Shown: positions 1 through 8,381 of the stretch, piece after piece
Layout: each line of letters begins with the position of its first letter
Numbering within the stretch: position 1 is the first letter of the stretch
Source: Thermoactinospora rubra
GTDB lineage: Bacteria; Actinomycetota; Actinomycetes; Streptosporangiales; Streptosporangiaceae
Length of the DNA: 64,000 nucleotides
Direction of reading: 5' to 3'
Assembly: GCF_002093975.1 (NCBI RefSeq)
Contig: NZ_MSZZ01000010.1
Location: forward strand, 248,001 to 312,000
Notes under the pieces: model-generated
Database searches by the model: none
What the model was told of the DNA's origin: nothing
Seen by the model: the letters and a program-made list of their open reading frames with translations, nothing else
Translations under genes and position numbers: made by a program

Positions 1-562
1 CCGACCGGTCCACGGGCGGCAGCGGAGCGATCTTTTCCTCGACCAGGATCGACACGAACCACCGCCCGGCCGCGTCCCTCGACACCGTCACCGTGGACGG
101 TTGGGCGCCCTCGGGCAATGGACGCGACCAGCGGATGTCCAGCGGCGCGTCCATCTTCGCCAACCTGAGCACGCCATCCCGGAACGAAAACGCGTTGTTC
201 TGGAAGGTGGCCGATGCCCGCGACCTGTGCTTGGACTTGAACCGGGGATAGCGGGCACGCTTGGCGAAGAAGTTGTTGAACGCCACCTGCTGTTGCCGAA
301 GCGCCTGTTGGAGCGGCACGTTCGACACCTCGCGCAGGAACTCCAGGTCGGGGTCCTGCTTCCATGCGGTGAGCCACTTGGCCGTGTCCACATACGAGGT
401 CGAGACGCCCTCGTCCTTGTAGCGGCGATTCCGCTCGGCCAGGGCTTTGTTCCAGACCAGCCGCACGCACCCGAATGTGCGGGCCAGCAGCCGCGCTTGT
501 TCGGGGGTGGGGTAGAAGCGGTACTTGTAGGCCCGCTTCACGGTCTGGGGCACGCTTAGCAT
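1..562 (-). CDS. tnpB: IS200/IS605-family TnpB (OrfB), N-terminal part, cut by the window edge
   Basis: The first 187 codons of a TnpB protein are visible; the rest lies left of the window. The N-terminus (MLSVPQTVKRAYKYRFYPTP, then an EQARLLARTFGCVRLVWNKAL-type segment) is the helix-turn-helix start typical of IS605 OrfB. TnpB proteins of this family are RNA-guided nucleases encoded by IS200/IS605 and IS1341-type elements. The RuvC-like catalytic residues and the zinc ribbon would lie beyond the edge, so activity cannot be judged. No tnpA (Y1 transposase) lies on the visible side. The ATG at 562 is chosen as the first in-frame start; it lies inside an inverted repeat. A GTG a few codons later (before PQTV) is possible. 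Confidence 0.9.
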   Translation of the reverse strand, partial: MLSVPQTVKRAYKYRFYPTPEQARLLARTFGCVRLVWNKALAERNRRYKDEGVSTSYVDTAKWLTAWKQDPDLEFLREVSNVPLQQALRQQQVAFNNFFAKRARYPRFKSKHRSRASATFQNNAFSFRDGVLRLAKMDAPLDIRWSRPLPEGAQPSTVTVSRDAAGRWFVSILVEEKIAPLPPVDRS

Positions 563-585
563 GATATGGCTTGATCATGTTAAGC
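554..585. repeat. Imperfect 12-bp inverted repeat at the tnpB start (possible element-end hairpin)
   Basis: Arms gcttagcatgat (554-565) and atcatgttaagc (574-585) match at 11 of 12 positions around an 8-base loop. It overlaps the tnpB start codon. IS200/IS605 elements carry subterminal hairpins recognised as single-stranded DNA, so this may be the left-end hairpin; a translational control hairpin is the alternative. The element terminus beyond it could not be fixed. Confidence 0.5.
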
Positions 586-757
586 CAGCGCCGCTCCCGC
601 CTGTCCCCAGGGTGGGAGCCCAGGGTCTGCGGCTTGTACACGGTCACGATCACGTGCGGCACACTAGCCACCCCGCCCGACACTTTCCCGGCTCTTGGGG
701 GCGCCCGATATCTCGGATTGGATACGGCTTGCCGGATGCATGCGCGATGATCGCCTC

Positions 758-3700
758 ATGCCGACGATGGAGACGGCCCTGCTGAGCGCGGGGCGCGCGA
801 TCGCCCAGCGCGCGGTGGGCGTGTGGCTGGCCGGCAAGACGGCGCGGGAGGAGCGGAACGCCGACCTGAAGGAGCTGATCAAGGGCTCCTTCCGGGACCA
901 GGTGGCCAGGCGCAGGTTCGAGCACCAGGTCCAGGGCATCGCCATGGCGGTCGAGGACCGGCTGCGCGTGCTGGTGGAGCAGGAGTTCCGCGGCCTGGAC
1001 GAGCCTGCGCGCGCCGCCGTACTCCTGGAGGTGGTCGCCGCGGTCCAGCGGGCCGACCTGTCGGATGAGGCGCTCATGGCCGACGACGCCGACCCGGTCA
1101 AGGTCGCCGAGCGCGTCATGAGCGCGCTTCCCGCGCCGCGCCTGGGCGAGGCCGAGGATCGCCTGTACGAGGTGCTGCTGGCCGAGTCGGTCGAGTGCGT
1201 GGTGCGCATGATCAGGCACCTGCCGCAGTTCGCGCCCCGCGCCGCCGCCGAGACCCTGGGCCGCCTGTCCGGGCTGGCCGACCAGGTCGAGCGGCTGCTG
1301 GAGCGGGTCCCCGTGCGCACGCTGGACGCGCCCGAGGGCGCCCAGGACGACGCGGCCTTCGAGCACCGCTACCTCACCCACGTCAGCCAGGTGCTGGACG
1401 AGGTGGAGCTGTTCGGGGTGCGGCTGGAGAACTATCGCCCGACCACCTCACTCAGCGTCGCCTACATCAGCCTCAGCGCCTCCACCACCGCCTCGCGCCG
1501 ACCGCGTGAGCTGGACCGCCTGCCGCCGGCCTCGCTCACCGAGCCGGACCGGCCGTCCGCGGGCGCCATGCGGGTGGAGGCCGCGCTGGGCCGTTCGGTC
1601 CGCACGCTGGTCCGTGGCGAGGCGGGATCGGGGAAGAGCACGCTGCTGCGCTGGCTCGCCGTCACCGCCGCCCGGGGCCGGTTCTCCGGCGACCTGGCGG
1701 ACTGGGACGGGTCCGTGCCGTTCGTGATCAAGCTGCGGAGCCACGGCGGCGGGCGCTTCCCCGAGCCGGAGCGGTTCCTCCACGACGTCGCCGGGGCCGT
1801 GGCCGGGAGCATGCCGCGCGGCTGGGTGGAGCGCGTGCTGGCCTGCGGGCGCGGGCTGTTGCTCGTGGACGGCGTGGACGAGCTCGTGGCCGGGCACCGT
1901 ACGGCGGTGCGGCAGTGGTTGTCGCGCCTGCTCGCCGCGTACCCGTCGATGCGTGTCGTGGTCACCTCCCGGCCGGCGGCCGCCGATGCCCGCTGGCTCG
2001 TCAACGAAGGTTTCGAGACGGCGCTGCTGGAGCCGATGACGCCGGGCGACCTGCGGGAGCTGGTACGCCAGTGGCACGAGGCGATGCGCGGCTGCCCATC
2101 GCTGCCGTGCACGGCGGACGAGCTGGAGTCCTACGAGCGGGCTTTGCTGGCGCGCATGGAAAGCAACCCGCACCTGCGCCTGCTCGCCGCGACGCCGCTG
2201 CTCGCGGCGATGCTGTGCGCGCTGAACCTCGACCAGCGCAGGCAGTTGCCGCGCAACCGGATGGGCTTGTACGAGGCGGTGCTGTCCATGCTGCTGGAGC
2301 GCCGCGACGTGGAGCGGGGCATCCAGGCGGAGATCACGCTGGAGCCGGAGCAGAAGGTGTGGATCCTGCGGGAGCTGGCTTGGCGGCTGGTTTCGATGGG
2401 CCGCTCGGAGATGTCGAAGCAGACGGCCATGAAGCGGATCGAGGACAAGCTCGCCGCGATGACGCGGATGCCGTACTCCGCCGAGCAGGTGATGGAGCAT
2501 CTGCTGACGCGCAGCGGCGTGCTCAGGGAGCCGGTGCCCGGGCGGATCGACTTCGTGCACAAGACCGTGCAGGAGTACCTGGCGGCCGGGCAACTGGTCG
2601 AGGACGAGGACGTCGAGGTCGCGGTGGAACGGGCGCATCTCGACCAGTGGCGCGAAGTCGTGATCATGGTGGCCGGGCACGCCACGGGACGGCTGCGCAG
2701 GGAGCTGCTGCGCGGACTGCTGGATCGGGCCGATCAGAAGGGAAGGCACGCGCGTCGGATCAAGCTGCTGATCGCGTCGTGCCTGGAGACCATCCAGGAG
2801 ATGCCGGTGGAGCTGCGCGACCGCCTGGAAGCGTGCCTGGCCGAGGTCATCCCGCCGCGCAACGAGGCGGAGACTCAGCTCCTGGCGGCCGTCGGCTGGG
2901 AGGTGCTGCGGCGGCTGCCCGACGACCTGTCCGGTCTGCCCCTACGGCAGGCGTCGCTGACTGTCAGGACGGCGTGGCTGGTCAACGGACCCGAGGCGAT
3001 GGCCAAGCTGTCTCACTACAGCTCCGACCGGCGCCAGCGCGTGCTCGACGAGGTGGTGGAAGGCTGGAACTACTTCGACGCCGAAGGCTACGCACGCGAG
3101 GTGCTGGCGGGGATGCCGCCCGAGCAGGACATCACCGTTCGCGACCTGCGTCTTCTGCGCGGTCTACGGCAACTGCCACGGCTCAAGGGCCTGAGCGTCG
3201 TGGCGGAAGAGCCGATCACCGATCTGGGGTTCGTCGCGGGACTGCCCGAGCTTCGGAGCTTGGTCGTCTATGACACCAGGGCGGACGAATCGCATGTCGG
3301 CTCCGGTACCCGCCCTCCGCTGCCCCTGGATCCTCTGGGAGAGCTTCAACTGCTCGAGACGCTGGTCCTCGACGATGTCCATCATTCAGGCGATCTGTCG
3401 TTCCTCGACGGCCTGCCACGGCTGACGCATCTTGCCCTCCCCCTCCCCCGCCATCCAGGGCCGGACCTCCGCCCCCTCACGCGACGACGCTCGCTGCACG
3501 TTCTCGAGCTCATGGGTAGCGGACAGGGACTCGACCCAGGACTCTTCACGGATATGAACCGCCTGAGCTCCCTGCGACTCAAGGACTTCGGCGAGCTGAT
3601 CGGCGGCATCACGGCACTCGCCGCGGCCTGTCCGTCTTTGTGGCGTCTCCACATCGGCGCCATGGATCTGCCCGACCTCGATCAGCTTCACCGTCTCCCG

Positions 3701-4054
3701 CTCCACGGCTTCGGCCTATTCGACAACCCGAATCTGAGAAATCTCACCTTCCTGAACGGGCTGACCTCCCTCCAACGCCTGTGGCTGAGGCGCCTCCCCA
3801 TCAGCGACCTGACGCCGATCGCCCGCCTTCGCGAACTCACCTTGCTCAACCTCAATGGCTGCACGGAGATCGAGGATCTCTCGCCTGCCGGGCAGCTGCC
3901 ACAGCTCAAGCACCTGGACCTCATAGGCGCACGGGAAGATCTCGACCTGGCTCCTCTCGCGAACTGCCGGAACCTCGTGATCACCGTCACGCGCGGTCAG
4001 CAGGTCCGCAACGAGCACCTTCTGCACCCGACCACCAAGATCGAGCGGATCTAA
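758..4054 (+). CDS. NACHT-LRR protein with N-terminal helical (NNH-type) domain; STAND ATPase
   Basis: Large STAND NTPase of about 1098 residues. Residues 1-280 are helical and resemble the N-terminal helical domain of actinobacterial NACHT proteins (METALLSAG start, ELFGVRL and SLSVAYISL segments). The NACHT module follows: Walker A GEAGSGKST at 287-295 and Walker B LLLVDGVDEL near 366-375 with the family's DGxDE signature. From about residue 805 to the end there are degenerate leucine-rich repeats. Related bacterial NACHT proteins defend against phage; here the LRR part would be the sensor and the N-terminal part the effector or oligomerisation region (inference). No nuclease, TIR or protease domain was recognised. 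The start is uncertain: in-frame ATGs at 740, 758 and 767 lack a clear ribosome site. It sits next to tnpB and 9 bp before a cupin gene. Confidence 0.85.
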   Translation: MPTMETALLSAGRAIAQRAVGVWLAGKTAREERNADLKELIKGSFRDQVARRRFEHQVQGIAMAVEDRLRVLVEQEFRGLDEPARAAVLLEVVAAVQRADLSDEALMADDADPVKVAERVMSALPAPRLGEAEDRLYEVLLAESVECVVRMIRHLPQFAPRAAAETLGRLSGLADQVERLLERVPVRTLDAPEGAQDDAAFEHRYLTHVSQVLDEVELFGVRLENYRPTTSLSVAYISLSASTTASRRPRELDRLPPASLTEPDRPSAGAMRVEAALGRSVRTLVRGEAGSGKSTLLRWLAVTAARGRFSGDLADWDGSVPFVIKLRSHGGGRFPEPERFLHDVAGAVAGSMPRGWVERVLACGRGLLLVDGVDELVAGHRTAVRQWLSRLLAAYPSMRVVVTSRPAAADARWLVNEGFETALLEPMTPGDLRELVRQWHEAMRGCPSLPCTADELESYERALLARMESNPHLRLLAATPLLAAMLCALNLDQRRQLPRNRMGLYEAVLSMLLERRDVERGIQAEITLEPEQKVWILRELAWRLVSMGRSEMSKQTAMKRIEDKLAAMTRMPYSAEQVMEHLLTRSGVLREPVPGRIDFVHKTVQEYLAAGQLVEDEDVEVAVERAHLDQWREVVIMVAGHATGRLRRELLRGLLDRADQKGRHARRIKLLIASCLETIQEMPVELRDRLEACLAEVIPPRNEAETQLLAAVGWEVLRRLPDDLSGLPLRQASLTVRTAWLVNGPEAMAKLSHYSSDRRQRVLDEVVEGWNYFDAEGYAREVLAGMPPEQDITVRDLRLLRGLRQLPRLKGLSVVAEEPITDLGFVAGLPELRSLVVYDTRADESHVGSGTRPPLPLDPLGELQLLETLVLDDVHHSGDLSFLDGLPRLTHLALPLPRHPGPDLRPLTRRRSLHVLELMGSGQGLDPGLFTDMNRLSSLRLKDFGELIGGITALAAACPSLWRLHIGAMDLPDLDQLHRLPLHGFGLFDNPNLRNLTFLNGLTSLQRLWLRRLPISDLTPIARLRELTLLNLNGCTEIEDLSPAGQLPQLKHLDLIGAREDLDLAPLANCRNLVITVTRGQQVRNEHLLHPTTKIERI

Positions 4055-4063
4055 CATGCCCTC

Positions 4064-4468
4064 ATGACCCGACCACCCCTTGCCGAAGCCCTCGACCTCC
4101 TCCCCCACCCCGAAGGCGGCTGGTACCGCGAGACCTACCGCAGCCCCCACACCTTCACCCCCACCGGCTACCCCGGCGAGCGGTCGAGCGCCACCGCCAT
4201 CTACTACCTCCTCCTCCCCGGCGAGCAGTCCATCCCCCACACCGTCCGCTCCGACGAGCTGTGGCTGTGGCACCGCGGCGGCCCGCTCCACCTCACCATC
4301 GGCGAGCAGACGATCACCCTCGGCCCCGACGTCGAGCGCGGTCACGTCCCCCAGGCGCTCGTCCCCGGCGGCGTCCGCCAGTCCGCGAAACCGGCAGCGG
4401 ACCAGGAGGTGCTCGTCTCCTGCATCGTCTCCCCGGGGTTCGACTTCACAGATTTTTCGACGGAATGA
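4064..4468 (+). CDS. Cupin domain protein (DUF985 / Cupin_5 family)
   Basis: 134 residues. The HPEGGWYRETYRS opening and the single beta-barrel pattern (SATAIYYLLLPGE, then SDELWLWHRGGPLHLTIG) are characteristic of the DUF985 cupin family, whose biochemical role is poorly defined. Possible metal or ligand residues are the His/Glu set in the IPHTVRSDELWLWH region. It starts 9 bp after the NACHT-LRR stop codon on the same strand without its own evident promoter, so the two may be cotranscribed. Whether it works with the STAND protein is unknown; it may equally belong with the aldehyde dehydrogenase downstream. Confidence 0.8.
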   Translation: MTRPPLAEALDLLPHPEGGWYRETYRSPHTFTPTGYPGERSSATAIYYLLLPGEQSIPHTVRSDELWLWHRGGPLHLTIGEQTITLGPDVERGHVPQALVPGGVRQSAKPAADQEVLVSCIVSPGFDFTDFSTE

Positions 4469-4501
4469 TTGGCTAGGCGAAGGAACTACAAGGAGGTCGC
4501 G

Positions 4502-6037
4502 GTGGCCCGCCATATCGTTTCCGTCGTCGGGGGCAAGGACGCCCCCAGCACGTCCACCTACGAGTCGCTCAACCCCGCACGCCTGACCGAGACGGTCGCC
4601 ACGGTCGGGCTGGCCGACGCCGAGACGTTCGCGGCGGCCTGCCGTACCGCCAGGGACGCCCAGCGGGAGTGGGCCAAGGTGCCCGCGCCGGTCAGGGGGC
4701 GCGTGATCGCCTCGATCGGGCGCCTGGTGGAGGCCAACGCCGAGACGCTGGCCAGGCTGGTGACGCAGGAGATCGGCAAGCCGTACGGCGAGGCGCTGGG
4801 CGAGGTGCGGGAGATCGTCGACACCTGCGACTTCTTCCTGGGCGAGGGGCGCAGGCTGTACGGCCAGACCGTGCCGTCGGAGATGCCCGACAAGAACCTG
4901 TTCACCTTCCGCAACCCCGTCGGGGTGGCCGCCGTGATCACCGCGGGGAACTTCCCGGTGGCGGTGCCGAGCTGGTATCTGGTGCCCGCGCTGCTGTGCG
5001 GCAACGCGGTGGTGTGGAAGCCGGCCGAGTACTCCGCCGCCTCGGCGCACGCGCTCTACCAGCTGTTCGCCAGGGCCGGGCTGCCCGACGGCGTGCTCAA
5101 CATCGTCTTCGCCGACGGCGCGGCCACCTTCGAGGGGCTGGACAAGGCGCTGGGCGAGGGCACGGTGCACAAGGTCGGCTTCACCGGCTCCAGCGAGGTC
5201 GGCCGCAGGATCGGCGAGCTGTGCGGGCGCCACCTGCAGTCGCCGTGCCTGGAGCTGGGCGGCAAGAACCCGATGGTGATCATGCCGGACGCCGACCTCG
5301 ACCTGGCCGTGGAGGGGGCGCTGTTCTCCGGCTTCGGCACGGCGGGGCAGCGCTGCACGAGCCTGGGCACGCTGATCGTGCACCGGGACGTGCACGAGGA
5401 GTTCCTGCGGCGCTTCACCCGGGCGCTGGAGGAGGCCAGGATCGGCGACCCGACGGGCGACGTGCTGGCCGGGCCGCTGCTGGACCAGAAGTTCGCCGAC
5501 CGGTTCGAGGAGTTCCTCACCTGGATCGAGCCGCACCACCGGGTCGTGTCGGGCAGGACGGGGCGCATCACCGAGGACAACCCGCGCCACGACTTCGACG
5601 GCGAGGGCGGCCTGTACTACCACCCGGTCGTGGTCGACGGCGTCCGGCCCGGCGACCGGCTGTTCATGGAGGAGACGTTCGGCCCGCTCGTGGGCGTGAC
5701 GACCTTCCAGACCCTGGATGAGGCCCTGGAGCTGGCCAACCTGCCCGGCTACGGCCTGTCCAGCTCCATCTACACCACTGACCCCAAGTCGGCCTTCCGC
5801 TTCCGCGAGGGGATCTCGGCCGGCATGGTGTCGGTGAACAACTCCACCAGCGGCGCCGAGGCGCACCTGCCCTTCGGCGGCAACGGCAAGTCGGGCAACG
5901 GCAGCCGCCAGTCCGGCATGTGGGTGCTGGAGCAGTTCACCCGCTGGCAGGCGATGAACTGGGACCACTCCGGCCGCCTGCAGAAGGCCCAGATGGACGT
6001 CGCCGAGATCGTGCCGGACCTGGACTTCCGCCTGTGA
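4502..6037 (+). CDS. NAD(P)+-dependent aldehyde dehydrogenase
   Basis: 511-residue ALDH-superfamily enzyme oxidising an aldehyde to a carboxylate. The general-base Glu lies in LELGGKNP (about residue 251) and the nucleophilic Cys in GQRCTS (about residue 285); the cofactor-binding KVGFTGSSEVG segment precedes them. The GTG at 4502 is preferred because a consensus AAGGAGG (4490-4496) lies 5 bases upstream; an in-frame TTG at 4469 has no such site. Sequence style resembles the semialdehyde dehydrogenase branches, but the substrate cannot be assigned. Transcription probably ends at the hairpin at 6062. Confidence 0.93.
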   Translation: MARHIVSVVGGKDAPSTSTYESLNPARLTETVATVGLADAETFAAACRTARDAQREWAKVPAPVRGRVIASIGRLVEANAETLARLVTQEIGKPYGEALGEVREIVDTCDFFLGEGRRLYGQTVPSEMPDKNLFTFRNPVGVAAVITAGNFPVAVPSWYLVPALLCGNAVVWKPAEYSAASAHALYQLFARAGLPDGVLNIVFADGAATFEGLDKALGEGTVHKVGFTGSSEVGRRIGELCGRHLQSPCLELGGKNPMVIMPDADLDLAVEGALFSGFGTAGQRCTSLGTLIVHRDVHEEFLRRFTRALEEARIGDPTGDVLAGPLLDQKFADRFEEFLTWIEPHHRVVSGRTGRITEDNPRHDFDGEGGLYYHPVVVDGVRPGDRLFMEETFGPLVGVTTFQTLDEALELANLPGYGLSSSIYTTDPKSAFRFREGISAGMVSVNNSTSGAEAHLPFGGNGKSGNGSRQSGMWVLEQFTRWQAMNWDHSGRLQKAQMDVAEIVPDLDFRL

Positions 6038-6061
6038 ACGGCTGAGCGCCGCAAACGGCGA

Positions 6062-6088
6062 GGACCCCGCCGGCCACCGGCGGGGTCC
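6062..6088. terminator. Bidirectional intrinsic terminator between convergent genes
   Basis: Perfect 12-bp stem (ggaccccgccgg / ccggcggggtcc) with a 3-base loop between the convergent aldehyde dehydrogenase and glutamine synthetase genes. There is no long U-tract, as is common in actinobacteria. Confidence 0.8.
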
Positions 6089-6105
6089 CGCGCGTCAGGT
6101 GACGG

Positions 6106-7125
6106 TCAGGCCAGGCCCTTCTTCTCCAGCGCCGTGCACACGGTGTCGACGAGGAGGCGGGTCACCACGTAGGGGTCCATGTTCGCGTTCGGGCGACGGT
6201 CCTCGATGTAGCCCTTGCGCTCCTTCTCGACCTGCCACGGGATGCGGACCGAGGCGCCGCGGTTGGACACGCCGTAGCTGTACTCGTTCCACGGGGCGGT
6301 CTCGTGGTGGCCGGTGAGGCGGGACTCGATGTCGGCGCCGTAGTTGCGGACGTGCTCCAGCGGCTTGTCGCCCTCGCCCAGCGCCTCGCAGGCGGCGATG
6401 ATGGCGTCGTAGTTCTCGCGCATCGCCTTGGTGGAGAAGTTGGTGTGCGCGCCGGCGCCGTTCCAGTCGCCGCGGGCGGGCTTGGGGTCGAGGGTGGCCT
6501 CGACGCCGAACTCCTCGGCGGTGCGGTAGAGCAGCCAGCGGGCGACCCACACGTGGTCGGCGACCTCGATCGGGCCGGCCGGGCCGATCTGGAACTCCCA
6601 CTGGCCGGGCATGACCTCGGCGTTGATGCCGGAGATCTTCAGCCCGGCGGCCAGGCAGCGGTCCAGGTGCAGCTCGACGATCTCGCGGCCGAAGGCGGCC
6701 TCGGCGCCCACGCCGCAGTAGTAGTGGCCCTGCGGGGCGGGGAAGCCGCCCTCGGGGAAGCCGAGCGGGCGGCTGCCCTTGAAGAAGGTGTACTCCTGCT
6801 CGATGCCGAACCACGGCTCCTGATCGGCGAAGCGCTCGGCCACCTCGCGGGCCAGGGCCCGGGTGTTGCTCTTGTGCGGCTCGCCGTCGATCTCCTCGAC
6901 CTCGCACAGCACGAGCACGTTGTCGCCGCCCCTGATGGGGTCGGGGCAGGTGAACACCGGGCGGAGCACACGGTCGGAGGAGTGGCCCTCGGCCTGGTTG
7001 GTGCTGGAGCCGTCGAAGCCCCACACCGGCGGCTGCTCGCCATCGGCGACGATCTTCGTCTTCGAGCGCAGCAGAGCCGTGGGCTCGGTGCCGTCGATCC
7101 AGATGTACTCAGCCTTGTAGCTCAC
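6106..7125 (-). CDS. glnII: Glutamine synthetase, GSII (eukaryotic-like) type
   Basis: 339-residue enzyme joining ammonia to glutamate with ATP. The opening SYKAEYIWIDGTEP, the WGFDGSSTNQAEGHSSD segment, the PGQWEFQIGP core and the GAGAHTNFSTKAMR block match the short GSII class found in actinobacteria and eukaryotes, not the roughly 470-residue GSI. GSII is not subject to GlnE adenylylation, so control should be transcriptional. The GTG at 7125 is chosen: it gives the canonical N-terminus and has a GAAAGGA site (7131-7137) just upstream, while the longer reading frame adds ten atypical residues. The gene is monocistronic, ending at the shared terminator at 6062. Confidence 0.95.
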   Translation of the reverse strand: MSYKAEYIWIDGTEPTALLRSKTKIVADGEQPPVWGFDGSSTNQAEGHSSDRVLRPVFTCPDPIRGGDNVLVLCEVEEIDGEPHKSNTRALAREVAERFADQEPWFGIEQEYTFFKGSRPLGFPEGGFPAPQGHYYCGVGAEAAFGREIVELHLDRCLAAGLKISGINAEVMPGQWEFQIGPAGPIEVADHVWVARWLLYRTAEEFGVEATLDPKPARGDWNGAGAHTNFSTKAMRENYDAIIAACEALGEGDKPLEHVRNYGADIESRLTGHHETAPWNEYSYGVSNRGASVRIPWQVEKERKGYIEDRRPNANMDPYVVTRLLVDTVCTALEKKGLA

Positions 7126-7197
7126 GGCGGTCCTTTCAGCGCGTTTTCCAGCCACGCCGAGGTTGCCAGTGAGCCATTTCCGCCTTTTTGCCCATGT

Positions 7198-7213
7198 GTG
7201 AACGGCGTGTTAC
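7198..7213 (-). promoter_or_regulatory. Possible GlnR-type site upstream of glnII
   Basis: On the minus strand the sequence reads GTAAC, six bases, TTCAC, about 75-90 bases before the glnII start. GlnR is known to control glnII in streptomycetes through paired GTnAC/GAAAC-like half-sites. The first half-site fits and the second is degenerate, so this is a weak candidate. Confidence 0.25.
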
Positions 7214-7221
7214 GTATGGCG

Positions 7222-8313
7222 CTATGGTGTGACGGCCAGGAAAAGGAAGGCGCCGAAAATCGTCAGGTGGACGGTGCCCTGCATGAGCGTGGCCCGGCCG
7301 GGCGCGACCGTCAGCGTGGTGACCACCACGGTCAGCGCGAGCAGCACCATCTCCTTGGGGCCCAGCCCGAGCGTCAGCGGCCCCTCCAGCCACCGCGAGG
7401 CCAGGGCGATCGCCGGGATGGTCAGCCCGATGCTGGCCAGGGCCGAGCCCAGCGCCAGGTTGAAGCTGGTCTGGACCCGGTTCCTGCGGGCGGCCCGTAC
7501 GGCTGCCGCCGTCTCCGGCAGCAGCACGAGCATCGCGATGGCCACCCCCACGACGGCGCGGGGCGCCCCGGCGGCGGCCACGGCCTGTTCGATGGCGGGC
7601 GAGGCGGTCTTGGCGAGGCCGACGACGCCGACCAGGCAGACCAGCAGCAGGCCGAGGCTGGTCCAGGACTGCCGGGCGCTCGGCGGCGCGGCGTGGACCT
7701 CCTCGCCGTCGGCGCCCGGCGGGAGGAAGTAGTCGCGGTGCCGTACCGTCTGCATGAACACGAAGACGGCGTAGAGGGTGAGCGAGGCGATCCCGGCGAA
7801 GGCCAGCTGGGGCGGCGAGAAGGTCGGGCCCGGCGAGGAGGTGGTGAAGGACGGCAGCACCAGCGACATCGTGGCCACCGCGCTGAGCGTGGCCAGCGCC
7901 GCGGTGACGCCCTCGACCTTGAACTCCACCACGCGGTGCCGCAGCGCCCCGGCCAGCAGGCACAGCCCCACCACGCCGTTGCAGACGATCATGAAGGCGG
8001 CGAAGACGGTGTCCCTGGCCAGGGAGCCGGCCTCCGGGCCGCCGGAGGTCATCAGCATCACGATGAGCCCGACCTCGATCACGGTCACCGCGATCGCCAG
8101 GATCAGCGTGCCGAACGGCTCGCCCACCCGGTGGGCGACGACCTCGGCGTGGTGCACGGCCGCCACGACCGCGCCGACCAGCGCCAGCGCCACGGCCGCC
8201 ACCACCAGGCCCGAGTCCGGCGGCCGTCCCCACGTGGCCGCCAGCACCACGGCCGCCACCGGCGGGACCATCACCTCCCAGCGCGTCCACGCGCGACGCC
8301 TCATGCCGATCAT
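7222..8313 (-). CDS. chaA: Calcium/proton antiporter, ChaA type (CaCA superfamily)
   Basis: 363 residues with about eleven hydrophobic segments. The two conserved alpha-repeats of the cation/Ca2+ exchanger superfamily are visible: GEPFGTLILAIAVTVIEVGL in the N-terminal half and PETAAAVRAARRNRVQ followed by LALGSALASIGLT in the C-terminal half. These hold the acidic ion-binding residues. The protein should extrude Ca2+ (possibly Na+ or K+) in exchange for protons across the cytoplasmic membrane. The acidic loop found in some exchangers is short here. It lies upstream of glnII on the same strand but about 95 bp away, so cotranscription is possible but unproven. Confidence 0.9.
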   Translation of the reverse strand: MIGMRRRAWTRWEVMVPPVAAVVLAATWGRPPDSGLVVAAVALALVGAVVAAVHHAEVVAHRVGEPFGTLILAIAVTVIEVGLIVMLMTSGGPEAGSLARDTVFAAFMIVCNGVVGLCLLAGALRHRVVEFKVEGVTAALATLSAVATMSLVLPSFTTSSPGPTFSPPQLAFAGIASLTLYAVFVFMQTVRHRDYFLPPGADGEEVHAAPPSARQSWTSLGLLLVCLVGVVGLAKTASPAIEQAVAAAGAPRAVVGVAIAMLVLLPETAAAVRAARRNRVQTSFNLALGSALASIGLTIPAIALASRWLEGPLTLGLGPKEMVLLALTVVVTTLTVAPGRATLMQGTVHLTIFGAFLFLAVTP

Positions 8314-8381
8314 GGGCTCAGCCTAACCGCGCGACCTGGACGTTCCCTGGAACCCCGGGCGGTCCCGGATTGACGGCCTCC

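Noticed and set aside
3716..5968. 750-codon minus-strand frame over the aldehyde dehydrogenase
   Set aside because: Shadow of the plus-strand cupin and aldehyde dehydrogenase, which have family motifs.
758..6037. A multi-gene defence island around the NACHT gene
   Set aside because: Apart from the TnpB fragment and the cupin, neighbours are metabolic genes; the evidence supports a single STAND gene only.
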